Source: Gilliamella sp. Pra-s52
GTDB taxonomy: Bacteria > Pseudomonadota > Gammaproteobacteria > Enterobacterales > Orbaceae
DNA length: 64,000 bases
Direction: 5' to 3'
Assembly: GCF_009795805.1 (NCBI RefSeq)
Contig: NZ_WTEY01000013.1
Span: 1-64,000, forward strand
Shown: positions 16,276-25,559 of the stretch, piece by piece
How the letters are laid out: each line of letters opens with the position of its first letter
Numbering within the stretch: the stretch's first letter is position 1
Notes under the pieces: generated by a model
Told to the model about the DNA's origin: nothing
Database searches by the model: none
What the model saw: the letters and a program-made list of their open reading frames with translations, nothing else
Position numbers and translations under genes: made by a program

Positions 16276-18012
16276 ATGTCTAATAAATATAGCTCATTGA
16301 ATACCATTAAACAATTGTGGCCGTTTATTAATCCACATAGAAAAGCGTTAATTGTTGCAATTATTGCACTTTTGATCAATGCTGCAACTGACGCAACACT
16401 AATCTCGTTAACAAAACCCCTATTAGATAACGGGTTAATGGATAAAAATTATGAGTTATTAATTCTTTTTTCGATTGGTATTATAGGGTTAATTGCATTA
16501 CGAGGATTATCTAACTATTGTTCTACTTATTGTCTTTCTTGGTTATCTGGTAAGGTTGTAACCAAATTTAGACAGTTGATTTTTAATCACTTAGTTAAAA
16601 GTCCCACCAGTTTTCTTGATAAGAATCCTATTGGTGAGCTTGTCACTGTAATCACTTATAATACTCAATTATTATCAAAAGCTTCATCTGATGCTCTTAT
16701 TATTTTAGTAAGGGAAATTGCTTATGCTATCGGTTTATGTATCGTTATGTTTTATGGTAATTGGAAATTAGCTTTAGTTTTAATTATTGTTGTACCGTTA
16801 GTTATTTTTATAGCCCAATTTATTGCAAAAAAATTTCGAAATACACTTGTTTCTATGCAAAAAGGGATAGGTAATATTACAACTGCTGCGGATGAAATGT
16901 TGAAAGGGCATAAAGAAATTTTAATTTTTAATGCTCAAAAATATGAAAAAGAAAATTTTTATTCAATCAATAAGATTTTTAGGAAAAGCATTTTAAAAAT
17001 TGTACTTGTATCAGGTTTATCAACACCGATCATTCAATTAGTTGCTACATTGGCTTTAGGATTAATTTTATTTCTTGTTGCAAGTCAAACTTTAGATATT
17101 ACACCGGGATCATTTACTGTTGTTTTTTCTGCTATGGTTGCGGTAATGCGCCCTTTGAGGGAGTTAACTAGTGTTCATTTGGAATTACAAAAAGGCGCTG
17201 TTGCTTGCGAATCACTATTCGGGCTTTTAAATTTACCACTTGAAGAAGACAATGGAAAAATTGAGTTAATTAGAGCAAAAGGTGATATTGAGTTTTGTCA
17301 GGTCACTTATACTTATCCAACAAGGACATCACCATCTTTAACTAATATTAGTTTTAAAATTAAAGAAGGCGAAACGGTTGCTTTAGTAGGACGTTCAGGT
17401 GCAGGTAAATCAACGATAGCAAGCCTCATCCCTAGATTTTATGATATACAAAAAGGCGAGATACTACTAGATAGTATTAATATTAACGATTATACACTTG
17501 CTTCATTGCGTAAGCAAATAGGCTATGTTTCGCAAAAAGTTCATTTATTTAATGGCACGATAGCTGAAAATATAACTTATGGTGCTAAAAATCAATATAC
17601 TCAAGAGGATGTTATTAATGCCGCTAAACAAGCTAATGCAATGGAGTTTATCGAAAAATTAGAACATGGGTTGGATACTGAGATTGGTGATAATGGTGTT
17701 TTATTATCAGGTGGACAACGACAAAGAATCGCTATAGCAAGAGTACTTTTACGCGATAACCCTATCTTAATTTTTGATGAAGCCACCTCGGCATTGGATA
17801 ATGAATCTGAACGATTTGTTCAGCAGGCTATAGAGCATTTACAGAAAAATCGAACCTCAATTATTATTGCACATAGATTGTCAACAATTGAAAAAGCTGA
17901 TCGTATACTAGTTATTGATGATGGTTCGGTAATAGAGGAAGGTTCTCACAGTTCATTATTACTTCAAAATGGCATTTATGCCAAGATGTATCAAATGCAA
18001 TTTAATTCTTAA
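16276..18012 (+). CDS. MsbA-type lipid A/LPS flippase ABC transporter, divergent copy
   Basis: A 578-residue half-transporter with six membrane helices in the first 310 or so residues, then an ATPase domain: Walker A GRSGAGKST, signature LSGGQRQR, Walker B ILIFDEATSALD and the switch His in IIAHRLST. MsbA homodimers flip lipid A-core across the inner membrane. This copy is less like E. coli MsbA than its neighbour; for example TYNTQLLSKASSDAL stands where MsbA has TYDSEQVASSSSGAL. It may have a specialised substrate or partner the second copy. The next gene starts 13 bases after its stop codon. Confidence 0.85.
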   Translation: MSNKYSSLNTIKQLWPFINPHRKALIVAIIALLINAATDATLISLTKPLLDNGLMDKNYELLILFSIGIIGLIALRGLSNYCSTYCLSWLSGKVVTKFRQLIFNHLVKSPTSFLDKNPIGELVTVITYNTQLLSKASSDALIILVREIAYAIGLCIVMFYGNWKLALVLIIVVPLVIFIAQFIAKKFRNTLVSMQKGIGNITTAADEMLKGHKEILIFNAQKYEKENFYSINKIFRKSILKIVLVSGLSTPIIQLVATLALGLILFLVASQTLDITPGSFTVVFSAMVAVMRPLRELTSVHLELQKGAVACESLFGLLNLPLEEDNGKIELIRAKGDIEFCQVTYTYPTRTSPSLTNISFKIKEGETVALVGRSGAGKSTIASLIPRFYDIQKGEILLDSININDYTLASLRKQIGYVSQKVHLFNGTIAENITYGAKNQYTQEDVINAAKQANAMEFIEKLEHGLDTEIGDNGVLLSGGQRQRIAIARVLLRDNPILIFDEATSALDNESERFVQQAIEHLQKNRTSIIIAHRLSTIEKADRILVIDDGSVIEEGSHSSLLLQNGIYAKMYQMQFNS

Positions 18013-18025
18013 AGCAAAAAATATT

Positions 18026-19798
18026 ATGAAAAAAAATAATAATCAATCAATAAACAACGATATTGATCGAGACATATCCACATGGAAGACGTTTTCTAAG
18101 TTATGGCCTTATATTGCTAAACATAAGTTTATTCTGTTTTTATCAATAATTTTGCTTATTTTTAGTGCGTTTGCCGATACTTCTCTTATTGCGTTGTTAC
18201 AGCCTTTACTTGATAAAGGATTTGTTGAAAATGATCAGCATTTTTTGATGATGGCGCCTTTTTATATCTTTGGGCTAGTGTTGCTTCGTGGTATTGCAAA
18301 TTATGGATATGCTTTCTTTTTATCTTTGATTTCTACTAAAATTGTACTTAATATTCGTCAGCGCCTTTTTAATCATTTTGTTAATGCACCAGTCAGTTTT
18401 TATGATCAAAACTCTACAGGAAGGTTGTTGTCTCGTATTACTTATGATACTGATCAAGTTGCCTCATCATCATCAGATGCTTTGATAACAATAGTACGTG
18501 AATCAGCGTTTATTTGTGGTTTATTTTATACTATGTTTAGCAATAGTTGGCAGTTGTCTTTATCGTTGATTATCATTACGCCAATTGTTATTGGGTTAAT
18601 TACTTTTATTTCTGTGAAATTTAGACGTTTAGCCAAAAATATGCAAAATTCAATGGGCAGTGTCACAATGTCTGTTGAACAGATGTTAAAAGGTCATCGG
18701 GAAATTATCCTTTTTGGAGCTCAAGATGAAGAGTCAAAAAACTTTGATAAAGTAAATAATAAATTTCGTCGAGATGGTATGAGATTAGTTTCTATTTCAG
18801 CATTATCAACACCAATTGTTCAACTTATTATTTCGTTTGCTATCGCTTTTGTCTTGTTAATGGCAAGTAATCCTGATTTAAGCATTAGCCCAGGACAATT
18901 TACAGTCGTTTTTTCTTCACTAGTAGCGTTAATGCAACCAATAAAAAGCTTAACCAGTGTTAATGCAGATTTTCAAAAAGGTATGGCGGCTTGTCAAACG
19001 TTATTTGCTATTTTTGAACAACCAATTGAGAAGGATAATGGAAAAATCAATATTGAGCGGGTTAAAGGCAATATTGAATTTAAACATGTGACTTTTACCT
19101 ATGAAAATAGACAAGAGCCAGCACTACAAGATATTAGTTTTTTAGTAGAGCCATGTAAAACGGTTGCTTTAGTTGGACGATCTGGTTCAGGAAAAACAAC
19201 TATCGCAAGTTTGCTCACTCGTTTTTACGATATAAGTGAAGGTAAAATTTTAATCGATAATAATAATATTCAAGATTTAACTTTATATAGTTTACGTAAT
19301 CAAATTGGATTAGTTTCACAAAACGTGCATTTATTTAATGATACTGTTGCAAATAATATTGCTTACGGAAAAGTAGGCGAATATTCTCAAGAAGAAATTG
19401 AAGAAGCTGCTAAAAAAGCGTATGCATATGATTTTATTATAGGACTTGAAAATGGATTTAATACAATAGTGGGAGAAAGTGGTGTGCTATTATCTGGTGG
19501 TCAACGGCAACGTATTGCAATCGCAAGAGCTTTATTACGAGATACGCCAATTTTAATACTTGATGAGGCCACTTCAGCTTTAGATACCGAATCAGAGCAA
19601 GCAATTCAAAAAGCCCTGGACGATCTTCAGAAAGGGAGGACATCAATAGTGATCGCACATCGACTATCAACTATTGAAAATGCAGATAAAATATTGGTAA
19701 TTGATAATGGTAAAATTATTGAACAAGGCAACCATCAAACGTTGTTATCAATGGATGGTTTATATGCAAAATTATACCAAGGAAACTTTGTGATTTAA
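18026..19798 (+). CDS. msbA: Lipid A export ATP-binding/permease protein MsbA
   Basis: A 590-residue ABC half-transporter, the closer match to enteric MsbA: DISTWKTFSKLWP near the N-terminus, SRITYDTDQVASSSSDAL in the membrane domain, and Walker A GRSGSGKTT, LSGGQRQR and LILDEATSALDTES in the ATPase domain. It flips lipid A-core to the periplasmic leaflet. The open frame extends upstream to 17969 inside the preceding gene; ATG 18026 gives the expected N-terminus. lpxK, which follows msbA in E. coli, is absent here; glycosyltransferase genes follow instead. Confidence 0.93.
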   Translation: MKKNNNQSINNDIDRDISTWKTFSKLWPYIAKHKFILFLSIILLIFSAFADTSLIALLQPLLDKGFVENDQHFLMMAPFYIFGLVLLRGIANYGYAFFLSLISTKIVLNIRQRLFNHFVNAPVSFYDQNSTGRLLSRITYDTDQVASSSSDALITIVRESAFICGLFYTMFSNSWQLSLSLIIITPIVIGLITFISVKFRRLAKNMQNSMGSVTMSVEQMLKGHREIILFGAQDEESKNFDKVNNKFRRDGMRLVSISALSTPIVQLIISFAIAFVLLMASNPDLSISPGQFTVVFSSLVALMQPIKSLTSVNADFQKGMAACQTLFAIFEQPIEKDNGKINIERVKGNIEFKHVTFTYENRQEPALQDISFLVEPCKTVALVGRSGSGKTTIASLLTRFYDISEGKILIDNNNIQDLTLYSLRNQIGLVSQNVHLFNDTVANNIAYGKVGEYSQEEIEEAAKKAYAYDFIIGLENGFNTIVGESGVLLSGGQRQRIAIARALLRDTPILILDEATSALDTESEQAIQKALDDLQKGRTSIVIAHRLSTIENADKILVIDNGKIIEQGNHQTLLSMDGLYAKLYQGNFVI

Positions 19799-19834
19799 TA
19801 TAGATGATTTTTGCATTATAGGATATTGAAAGGA

Positions 19835-20953
19835 ATGGCAAATAAATTACTAGAATGTATTAAATACTTAAATAGGCAACGAAATTTAAAGATAAAACCT
19901 TTTAAATTGGCTATTAAATTAGCATTAATAAATCGAAAAAAAAAACAACGATCGACTTTTATTCTTGAACAATATCGTTCTGTAGCCATTCTGATGAATG
20001 ATCAAGGAATTGGTGATGCAATAGTCACTTCCTATTTAATTCATTATCTCAGAGAAAATAATTTTAAAGTATATGTAGTAGTAGAAAAGAGAATTGCCTT
20101 TCTTTTTGATAAATTTATTTTGGTGGATGGTGTTTTGTCCTACGATAGGAATAAAGGTGTAAAACAGATAGAAGAACAATTACAGAATATAAAGATTGAC
20201 GTTGTAATAGATCTTGTCGATAAAGGCCCAAATAGTGTAAGGCGTGCTCAAATAATTCAAGCTATTAATCCATTACATACGATTGGTTTTAATCAAGAAA
20301 AATATAAATTATATGATACATCAATTTTCTATCAAGAATACAAATCACATATTTCAACACGAAGCCAAAAAATACTTGAATTAATGAGTATTGAATCAGC
20401 TCCCATAAAGTACTTTGTTAATATTCCAACAGAAGCCGAATTTTCAGCGAGAGATTTTATAAATCCTTTTCTTACTTCAAAAAAAAATATCATTATTTTC
20501 AACCCATATGGTTCAAATCAGGCGAGAAGTTTTTCTAATTCCCAAATTGATATCATTTTATCGTTTTTGTCTCAATATGATAATTGCATAACAATTATTA
20601 TTGGCGAACCAAGTACAATTTCTCATATTAAAACTAAAAAAAATATTGTTATTAACCCATTAGGTTCTTTTTTTCAAAGTGTAGCTTTGGTGAAGTTTTC
20701 AAATTTAGTGATTTCTGTTGATACTTCAATTGTACATATTGCTTCTATTTATGATAAAAAAATGCTTTGTGTTTATAACAATAGGATGATTGATAATGTA
20801 TTTATTAATAATTTTGTCTGGGCGCCAAATTATCCTAATGCAAAACAAATATTTACTAATGATAATTTAGGTACAGGGCTTGGTGATCCCATAGCGAATC
20901 TTGATATTAGTATCATGCTCGAACAATTAAAATTAGAAATAGAAAAATTATAA
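19835..20953 (+). CDS. Family 9 glycosyltransferase (heptosyltransferase-like), first
   Basis: About 372 residues. The N-terminal Rossmann half has VAILMNDQGIGDAIVTSYLIHYL, the GT9 pattern around the GD(x)(I/V)(x)T motif. The C-terminal half has LVISVDTSIVHIASIYDK, the D-T/S-x-x-x-H-(I/L)-A donor-binding motif of ADP-heptose transferases. Probably adds heptose or a related sugar to LPS core at the cytoplasmic membrane face. The start is uncertain: ATG 19835 is chosen, but in-frame TTG codons at 19811 and 19826 are possible. Lies 36 bases after msbA, same strand. Confidence 0.82.
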   Translation: MANKLLECIKYLNRQRNLKIKPFKLAIKLALINRKKKQRSTFILEQYRSVAILMNDQGIGDAIVTSYLIHYLRENNFKVYVVVEKRIAFLFDKFILVDGVLSYDRNKGVKQIEEQLQNIKIDVVIDLVDKGPNSVRRAQIIQAINPLHTIGFNQEKYKLYDTSIFYQEYKSHISTRSQKILELMSIESAPIKYFVNIPTEAEFSARDFINPFLTSKKNIIIFNPYGSNQARSFSNSQIDIILSFLSQYDNCITIIIGEPSTISHIKTKKNIVINPLGSFFQSVALVKFSNLVISVDTSIVHIASIYDKKMLCVYNNRMIDNVFINNFVWAPNYPNAKQIFTNDNLGTGLGDPIANLDISIMLEQLKLEIEKL

Positions 20954-20969
20954 AAAATTGATCAAAAGA

Positions 20970-22193
20970 ATGAGAATAACTTTGATGGATTTCAAGCAAA
21001 AATTGCGGCAGTTAAATTGGAAACGTAATTTTATTACTAAAAAAATTAAATATATTTTATATATAAAAGTTTTGTTTATTTTTACTATTTTTTTGAAAAA
21101 GAAAAAAACACTATTTAATACTAGTAAGATAAAGAAAGTACTTGTTATTAGAAATGATTGTATTGGGGATATGATAGTTACAACACCATTTATCCGATAT
21201 TTGGCTGATAAAGGATATGAAGTTTATATATCTTCTCGAAAAAGTAGCTTAGAAATTTTAGATAACAATCCACATATAACGGGTTGTTTTTTGTATAATG
21301 ATAAAAGTTTGGGCAAGTTAATTAACTCACTAAAAATGGTTAGAAAATATGAGTTTGACTTGGCAATTGATGCACGATTTCACAGGCGATTAGATATAAA
21401 ACATTTGTTTTTTTGTTGTTTTGTGAGAAGTACACATTTACTTAGTTACAATAAAAGCAATATAAAATCATTCAATATTTCTTTGCCTTATTATCAGCCA
21501 GAAGATCATGTTACAAATCAACTTAAATATTATTTAACATACCTTAATATTAAACATAGTTCGTTTAATTACGAAATTTTTATTGATTCTGTTAAAGAAA
21601 AAAATGTGGACATATTTATTACTCATAATATTAAACCCCAAAATAAATTTGTCGTAATAAACCCCTATGGTAGTTCAAACTATCGTTGTTTATCTGTGCA
21701 TCAGATTAAAATGTTGTGTGATTTATTAAAAAACTGCCATCAAGATTATAAAATAATATTAATTGGTCAAGGTAAAAAATTTGATAAATTAGTTATACCA
21801 GATTGTGTTAAATTTCAGTCTCCTACAATTTCTGATGTCATTCCTTTAATAAAAAAAGCAGATTTAGTTATTAGTGTTGATACATCAATAGTACATATTG
21901 CTTCAGCTTTTTCAACTAAGTGTATTTCAATTTATATGGAGCCACCGCCTCCTAACTCAAATAGTTTGAAATCTGTTTATAGTCGAGAATTAAGTAATTA
22001 TAAATATTTACAGCAAGATTTATTTTTAGATAAAAAATATATAAAAAAATACACCCCGAATCTTAACTTGCAAGTAAATAGTCATATTTGGTCACCCAAC
22101 GATATAAATGGAAAACAAATTGTTTTTTATGTTAATAGTATGGAAAAGATTGATCCTGATAATTTAATAGGGGCAATTGGTAAATATATCTAA
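20970..22193 (+). CDS. Family 9 glycosyltransferase (heptosyltransferase-like), second
   Basis: About 407 residues. Basic, hydrophobic N-terminal stretch (residues 15-50), then KVLVIRNDCIGDMIVTTPFIRYL, the classical heptosyltransferase opening, shown here in two overlapping parts: VLVIRNDCIGD and MIVTTPFIRYL. VISVDTSIVHIASAF forms the donor-site motif in the C-terminal half. A paralogue of the preceding gene with the same motif layout. Start chosen at ATG 20970; ATG 20985 or TTG 20958 cannot be excluded. Likely LPS core assembly. Codon use is extremely A+T-rich, even for this window. Confidence 0.8.
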   Translation: MRITLMDFKQKLRQLNWKRNFITKKIKYILYIKVLFIFTIFLKKKKTLFNTSKIKKVLVIRNDCIGDMIVTTPFIRYLADKGYEVYISSRKSSLEILDNNPHITGCFLYNDKSLGKLINSLKMVRKYEFDLAIDARFHRRLDIKHLFFCCFVRSTHLLSYNKSNIKSFNISLPYYQPEDHVTNQLKYYLTYLNIKHSSFNYEIFIDSVKEKNVDIFITHNIKPQNKFVVINPYGSSNYRCLSVHQIKMLCDLLKNCHQDYKIILIGQGKKFDKLVIPDCVKFQSPTISDVIPLIKKADLVISVDTSIVHIASAFSTKCISIYMEPPPPNSNSLKSVYSRELSNYKYLQQDLFLDKKYIKKYTPNLNLQVNSHIWSPNDINGKQIVFYVNSMEKIDPDNLIGAIGKYI

Positions 22194-22204
22194 GTGAGTT
22201 AGAT

Positions 22205-23155
22205 TTAATTTTTAAATTTATAGACTAAATAAAGCAAATAATACTTTAAGGCTGTCGCAAATTTTTTCTCTTTCATATTATTTTTGGCATAAATACGATA
22301 GTCATTAATGCGCATTTTATGCTTATAACTTTCAAGTGGACTATTTGCCCATGGCGTAAAATGCTTATAAAAACAATAAATATTTTGCGCAAGCCCAGTG
22401 TGTTCTTGATACCACATTTTTCGTGCGCCAGTAAAATGAACAATGTATGGTAACGTATTTTTATTATAAAAGAATGTTTCTTTTTGTTTATCATCCATCC
22501 AAGTAAATAAATAATTCCAATTCGGATCGATCAATAATACTTGATGTTGTAAAACTATATTTAATGCGTCTTGATCTGGATAAATTAATTCTTTTTGTTC
22601 TAATGATAATAATATTTTATTCGTTTTATTTTCGGTATCAAACTTCATCCAGTTATCAACATTTATATATAAAAAACCAGAGTTGAAATAACAATCGGAA
22701 GTTAACTCAAGTCTTTCTTGGTTTTTTAACATATTTTGTTCATCTAGTGAGTCCGGTGTTACTGCACAAATAACTGAATCTATATTGGTATTTAAAATTG
22801 GAGATATATCAGTAAAACATAACACATCCGCATCTAAATAAATAAATTTATCGACAATGCCATGTAATAGTCTTGGAACGGACAGTCGGATATACATTGA
22901 TCGATTAATATGTTGTACTTTGTTATTTTTTGTATCTGAGTACTTATTTAATTCATCGGCAGGAATTGAATAGAGAGTAATTGATGAGCTAATTTGTTGT
23001 AATTTTTCTTGTTCTTCTATAGTTACATCATATAAAAAAACATGAAAATGAATATCATTATGCATATTATTAAGTATGATAGAGGTAATTGAAACACCTA
23101 CATGTTCAAGATAATTTGAATCTGTGCAATATGCAATATTAATACTCTTATCCAT
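22205..23155 (-). CDS. Family 8 glycosyltransferase (WaaJ/RfaJ-like), second
   Basis: A 316-residue GT8 enzyme: INIAYCTDSNYLEHVGVSI opening, DxD in YLDADVLC, FNSGFLYINVDNW, YPDQDALNIVL and HFTGARKMWYQEH. Its C-terminus (KYYLLYLVYKF) resembles those of the two plus-strand GT8 genes that follow, a family-like tail that probably aids membrane association. Convergent with the upstream GT9 gene (12 bases apart). Sugar and linkage unknown. Confidence 0.88.
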   Translation of the reverse strand: MDKSINIAYCTDSNYLEHVGVSITSIILNNMHNDIHFHVFLYDVTIEEQEKLQQISSSITLYSIPADELNKYSDTKNNKVQHINRSMYIRLSVPRLLHGIVDKFIYLDADVLCFTDISPILNTNIDSVICAVTPDSLDEQNMLKNQERLELTSDCYFNSGFLYINVDNWMKFDTENKTNKILLSLEQKELIYPDQDALNIVLQHQVLLIDPNWNYLFTWMDDKQKETFFYNKNTLPYIVHFTGARKMWYQEHTGLAQNIYCFYKHFTPWANSPLESYKHKMRINDYRIYAKNNMKEKKFATALKYYLLYLVYKFKN

Positions 23156-23252
23156 TTCTAATGCTCTTTAAAACTTAACGCTGTTATTTAGTCATTACTA
23201 ACAGGATATGTCAATATAAAATTGATTATTACTTCATTGTTTAATTTAACGT

Positions 23253-24278
23253 ATGTTACAATATTACAAATTTTTAATCATGGTTTTAAAAAAGTATACG
23301 ATGAAAGAAAACCTTTTTATCAGTAAAATTACAACATTATTTAATAATACCATAGAATCCTTACAGTCTACACATATCGCTTTTTGCTTTGATGATAATT
23401 ATGCAATGCCAGCGGGTATTGCTATGTCTTCAGTCATTTTAAATAATCCAGATAAAAACTTAGTTTTTCATTTATTTGCTAATAACGTATCGAATGAGAA
23501 AATCATAAGGTTTAATCAACTAAGTAAAGAAAATGTGACTATAATTTGTTATGAAATTAGTGATGATTTTTCTATTAATCCTGATACTTTAGTGCTGCAT
23601 GTTTCGGCATCAACGTGTTTACGATTTGTTGTTCCACAAATTTTACATAAAGTGACTTCTAGGGTTTTATATCTGGATTGTGATGTCTTATGTACTAGTA
23701 ATCTTAATGAATTAATTAACACTGATTTAACGAATAAATATTCTGCGGTTGTTCCTGATGTTGATAAAACACAAGAAAAACAATGTACCGCTTGTAATAT
23801 TCCATTAGGTGAATATTTTAATGCAGGGATGATTTATATTAATACGGATATGTGGGTGCAAAACAATCTTACAGACAAAGCATTTGCAATGATTAATAGT
23901 GGTCAAATATATAAGTTTGCTGATCAGGATGTATTAAACATTTTAATGCAAGGAAAAACCGTATTTTTACCTCGTTGTTTTAATAATTTAACTTCATTGA
24001 CGGTTGGTGGACAAGAAGACAATCTTATCAGTAAAGATACCGTTATTATTCATTATGTAACGGGTAATAAACCTTGGTACCAGCTTTATATAACACCTCT
24101 TTATCAAAGTTATATCGCTTCCTCGCCATGGGCAAAAGATAAATTATTACTTGCCAACGAAAATGCCCCTTCAACAACAAGGCGATACGCTAAACTTCTT
24201 GCAAGCCAACATAAATATTTTTCTGCTTGTAAGTATTATTTATTGTATTTGAAACATAAAGCGTTCAAAAAGCATTAA
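23253..24278 (+). CDS. Family 8 glycosyltransferase (WaaJ/RfaJ-like), third
   Basis: 341 residues from ATG 23253; internal ATGs at 23280 and 23301 are alternative starts and the true one is unclear. Motifs: HIAFCFDDNYAMPAGIAMSS, DxD as DCD in YLDCDVLC, FNAGMIYINTDMW, FADQDVLNILM and HYVTGNKPWYQ. C-terminal KYYLLYLKHK tail. Closely related to the next gene, suggesting a local duplication. Predicted LPS outer-core hexosyltransferase. Confidence 0.86.
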   Translation: MLQYYKFLIMVLKKYTMKENLFISKITTLFNNTIESLQSTHIAFCFDDNYAMPAGIAMSSVILNNPDKNLVFHLFANNVSNEKIIRFNQLSKENVTIICYEISDDFSINPDTLVLHVSASTCLRFVVPQILHKVTSRVLYLDCDVLCTSNLNELINTDLTNKYSAVVPDVDKTQEKQCTACNIPLGEYFNAGMIYINTDMWVQNNLTDKAFAMINSGQIYKFADQDVLNILMQGKTVFLPRCFNNLTSLTVGGQEDNLISKDTVIIHYVTGNKPWYQLYITPLYQSYIASSPWAKDKLLLANENAPSTTRRYAKLLASQHKYFSACKYYLLYLKHKAFKKH

Positions 24279-24289
24279 GGATTAGTTGT

Positions 24290-25264
24290 GTGATTGATGT
24301 TGACAAGTTTATTCATAAACGAAATAAATTATTATTGTGTAATTCATTAAATAATACACCTGTATTACATATTTTATTATGTTTTGATAATAATTATGCG
24401 CTATCGGCAGGTGTCGACGTTATCTCTGTTATTGAAAATAACAAAAACCAGCAGATTCATTTTCATCTTTTTACACATAATATTTCAAAAGAGAATAGAA
24501 AAAAATTTGCAGATATTAAATCAGGTGATGTTTCTATCACCGAATATGTCATTAATGATCAGTTTAAAATAGATTCCAGAAATACTGAACAGTTTCCTAT
24601 TTCAGCTTGTGTTCGATTAATTGCGCCGATAATTTTAAAAGATGTTACTGAAAGGTTGCTTTATATTGATAGTGATACACTCTGTATTCAAAATTTAGCA
24701 TTTATTTATAATACTAATTTAGATTCAGCAGTCGTTGCCGCTGTTGCTGATGCCCCCTATATGCAAGAGTCCCAATGTGCTAAATATCACGTAATGTTTG
24801 GTACGTATTTCAATTCAGGAGTTATGTTAATTAATATTCCACTTTGGTGTCAGGAAGATATTACAACTAAAACGCTAACGCTATTAAATAGTGGTGAAAA
24901 ATATCAATATCCAGATCAAGACGTATTAAATATTGCAATAGGTGAAAAAAGAATCATATTAGCAAAAAAATATAATAATCTACTAGCGTTATCAATAAAT
25001 GGTAATGAAGATTCGAAAGTTCCAGACGATACAGTATTAATTCATTATATTACTAAAAATAAACCTTGGCATCAGCCTTATCGTTCAAGATTATTCGATT
25101 TTTATTTGCAAAAATCGCCATGGAAAAATGATGAACTGCCTTTATATAGTTGTAAAAAAACATCTTCAATACGAGCCTATTCTCGATTAATGTTTAAACA
25201 GAAAAAATATTTATCGGGAATTAAGCATTATTTAATTTATTTGAAAACCAAACTGGCAAAATAA
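24290..25264 (+). CDS. Family 8 glycosyltransferase (WaaJ/RfaJ-like), fourth
   Basis: 324 residues from GTG 24290, with AAGG 9 bases upstream. Motifs: LLCFDNNYALSAGVDVIS, DxD as DSD in YIDSDTLC, FNSGVMLINIPLW, YPDQDVLNIAI, HYITKNKPWHQP, and a C-terminal KHYLIYLKTK tail. A sister of the gene at 23253 (both share the unusual NYA-(M/L)-(P/S)-AG opening), 11 bases away, so the two form an operon. Confidence 0.86.
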   Translation: MIDVDKFIHKRNKLLLCNSLNNTPVLHILLCFDNNYALSAGVDVISVIENNKNQQIHFHLFTHNISKENRKKFADIKSGDVSITEYVINDQFKIDSRNTEQFPISACVRLIAPIILKDVTERLLYIDSDTLCIQNLAFIYNTNLDSAVVAAVADAPYMQESQCAKYHVMFGTYFNSGVMLINIPLWCQEDITTKTLTLLNSGEKYQYPDQDVLNIAIGEKRIILAKKYNNLLALSINGNEDSKVPDDTVLIHYITKNKPWHQPYRSRLFDFYLQKSPWKNDELPLYSCKKTSSIRAYSRLMFKQKKYLSGIKHYLIYLKTKLAK

Positions 25265-25559
25265 ATTTATTATTGATTATTTAGCTTTTTAAGCGTTGAA
25301 CACTATCTATTTTTAATGGGTAATGTTCAAAATAAAAAACAACCGTATTCGTCTTAAAATATACCTATATATCTTTTTCTCTTTGTTACTGGTATAGTAC
25401 GGCAATTATTTGCATTGTTAATTATTCAATTCAGCAATAATAAATTCACCTCATTTTGGAAATGAGTCATTATATTTTCATAACGTTTTATTTTTCTTAG
25501 AATATATTTTCTTAATTTTATTGGTGTGTTGAACTTAGCTTTTTATTGGGTATATTTAA
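25265..25559. other. Gap before yoaA with imperfect hairpin
   Basis: About 295 bases without a gene. TTGAACA near 25304 and TGTTCAA near 25325 form the ends of an imperfect hairpin that may end the glycosyltransferase transcript. The remainder is A+T-rich and should hold the yoaA promoter, which I could not assign. Confidence 0.4.
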
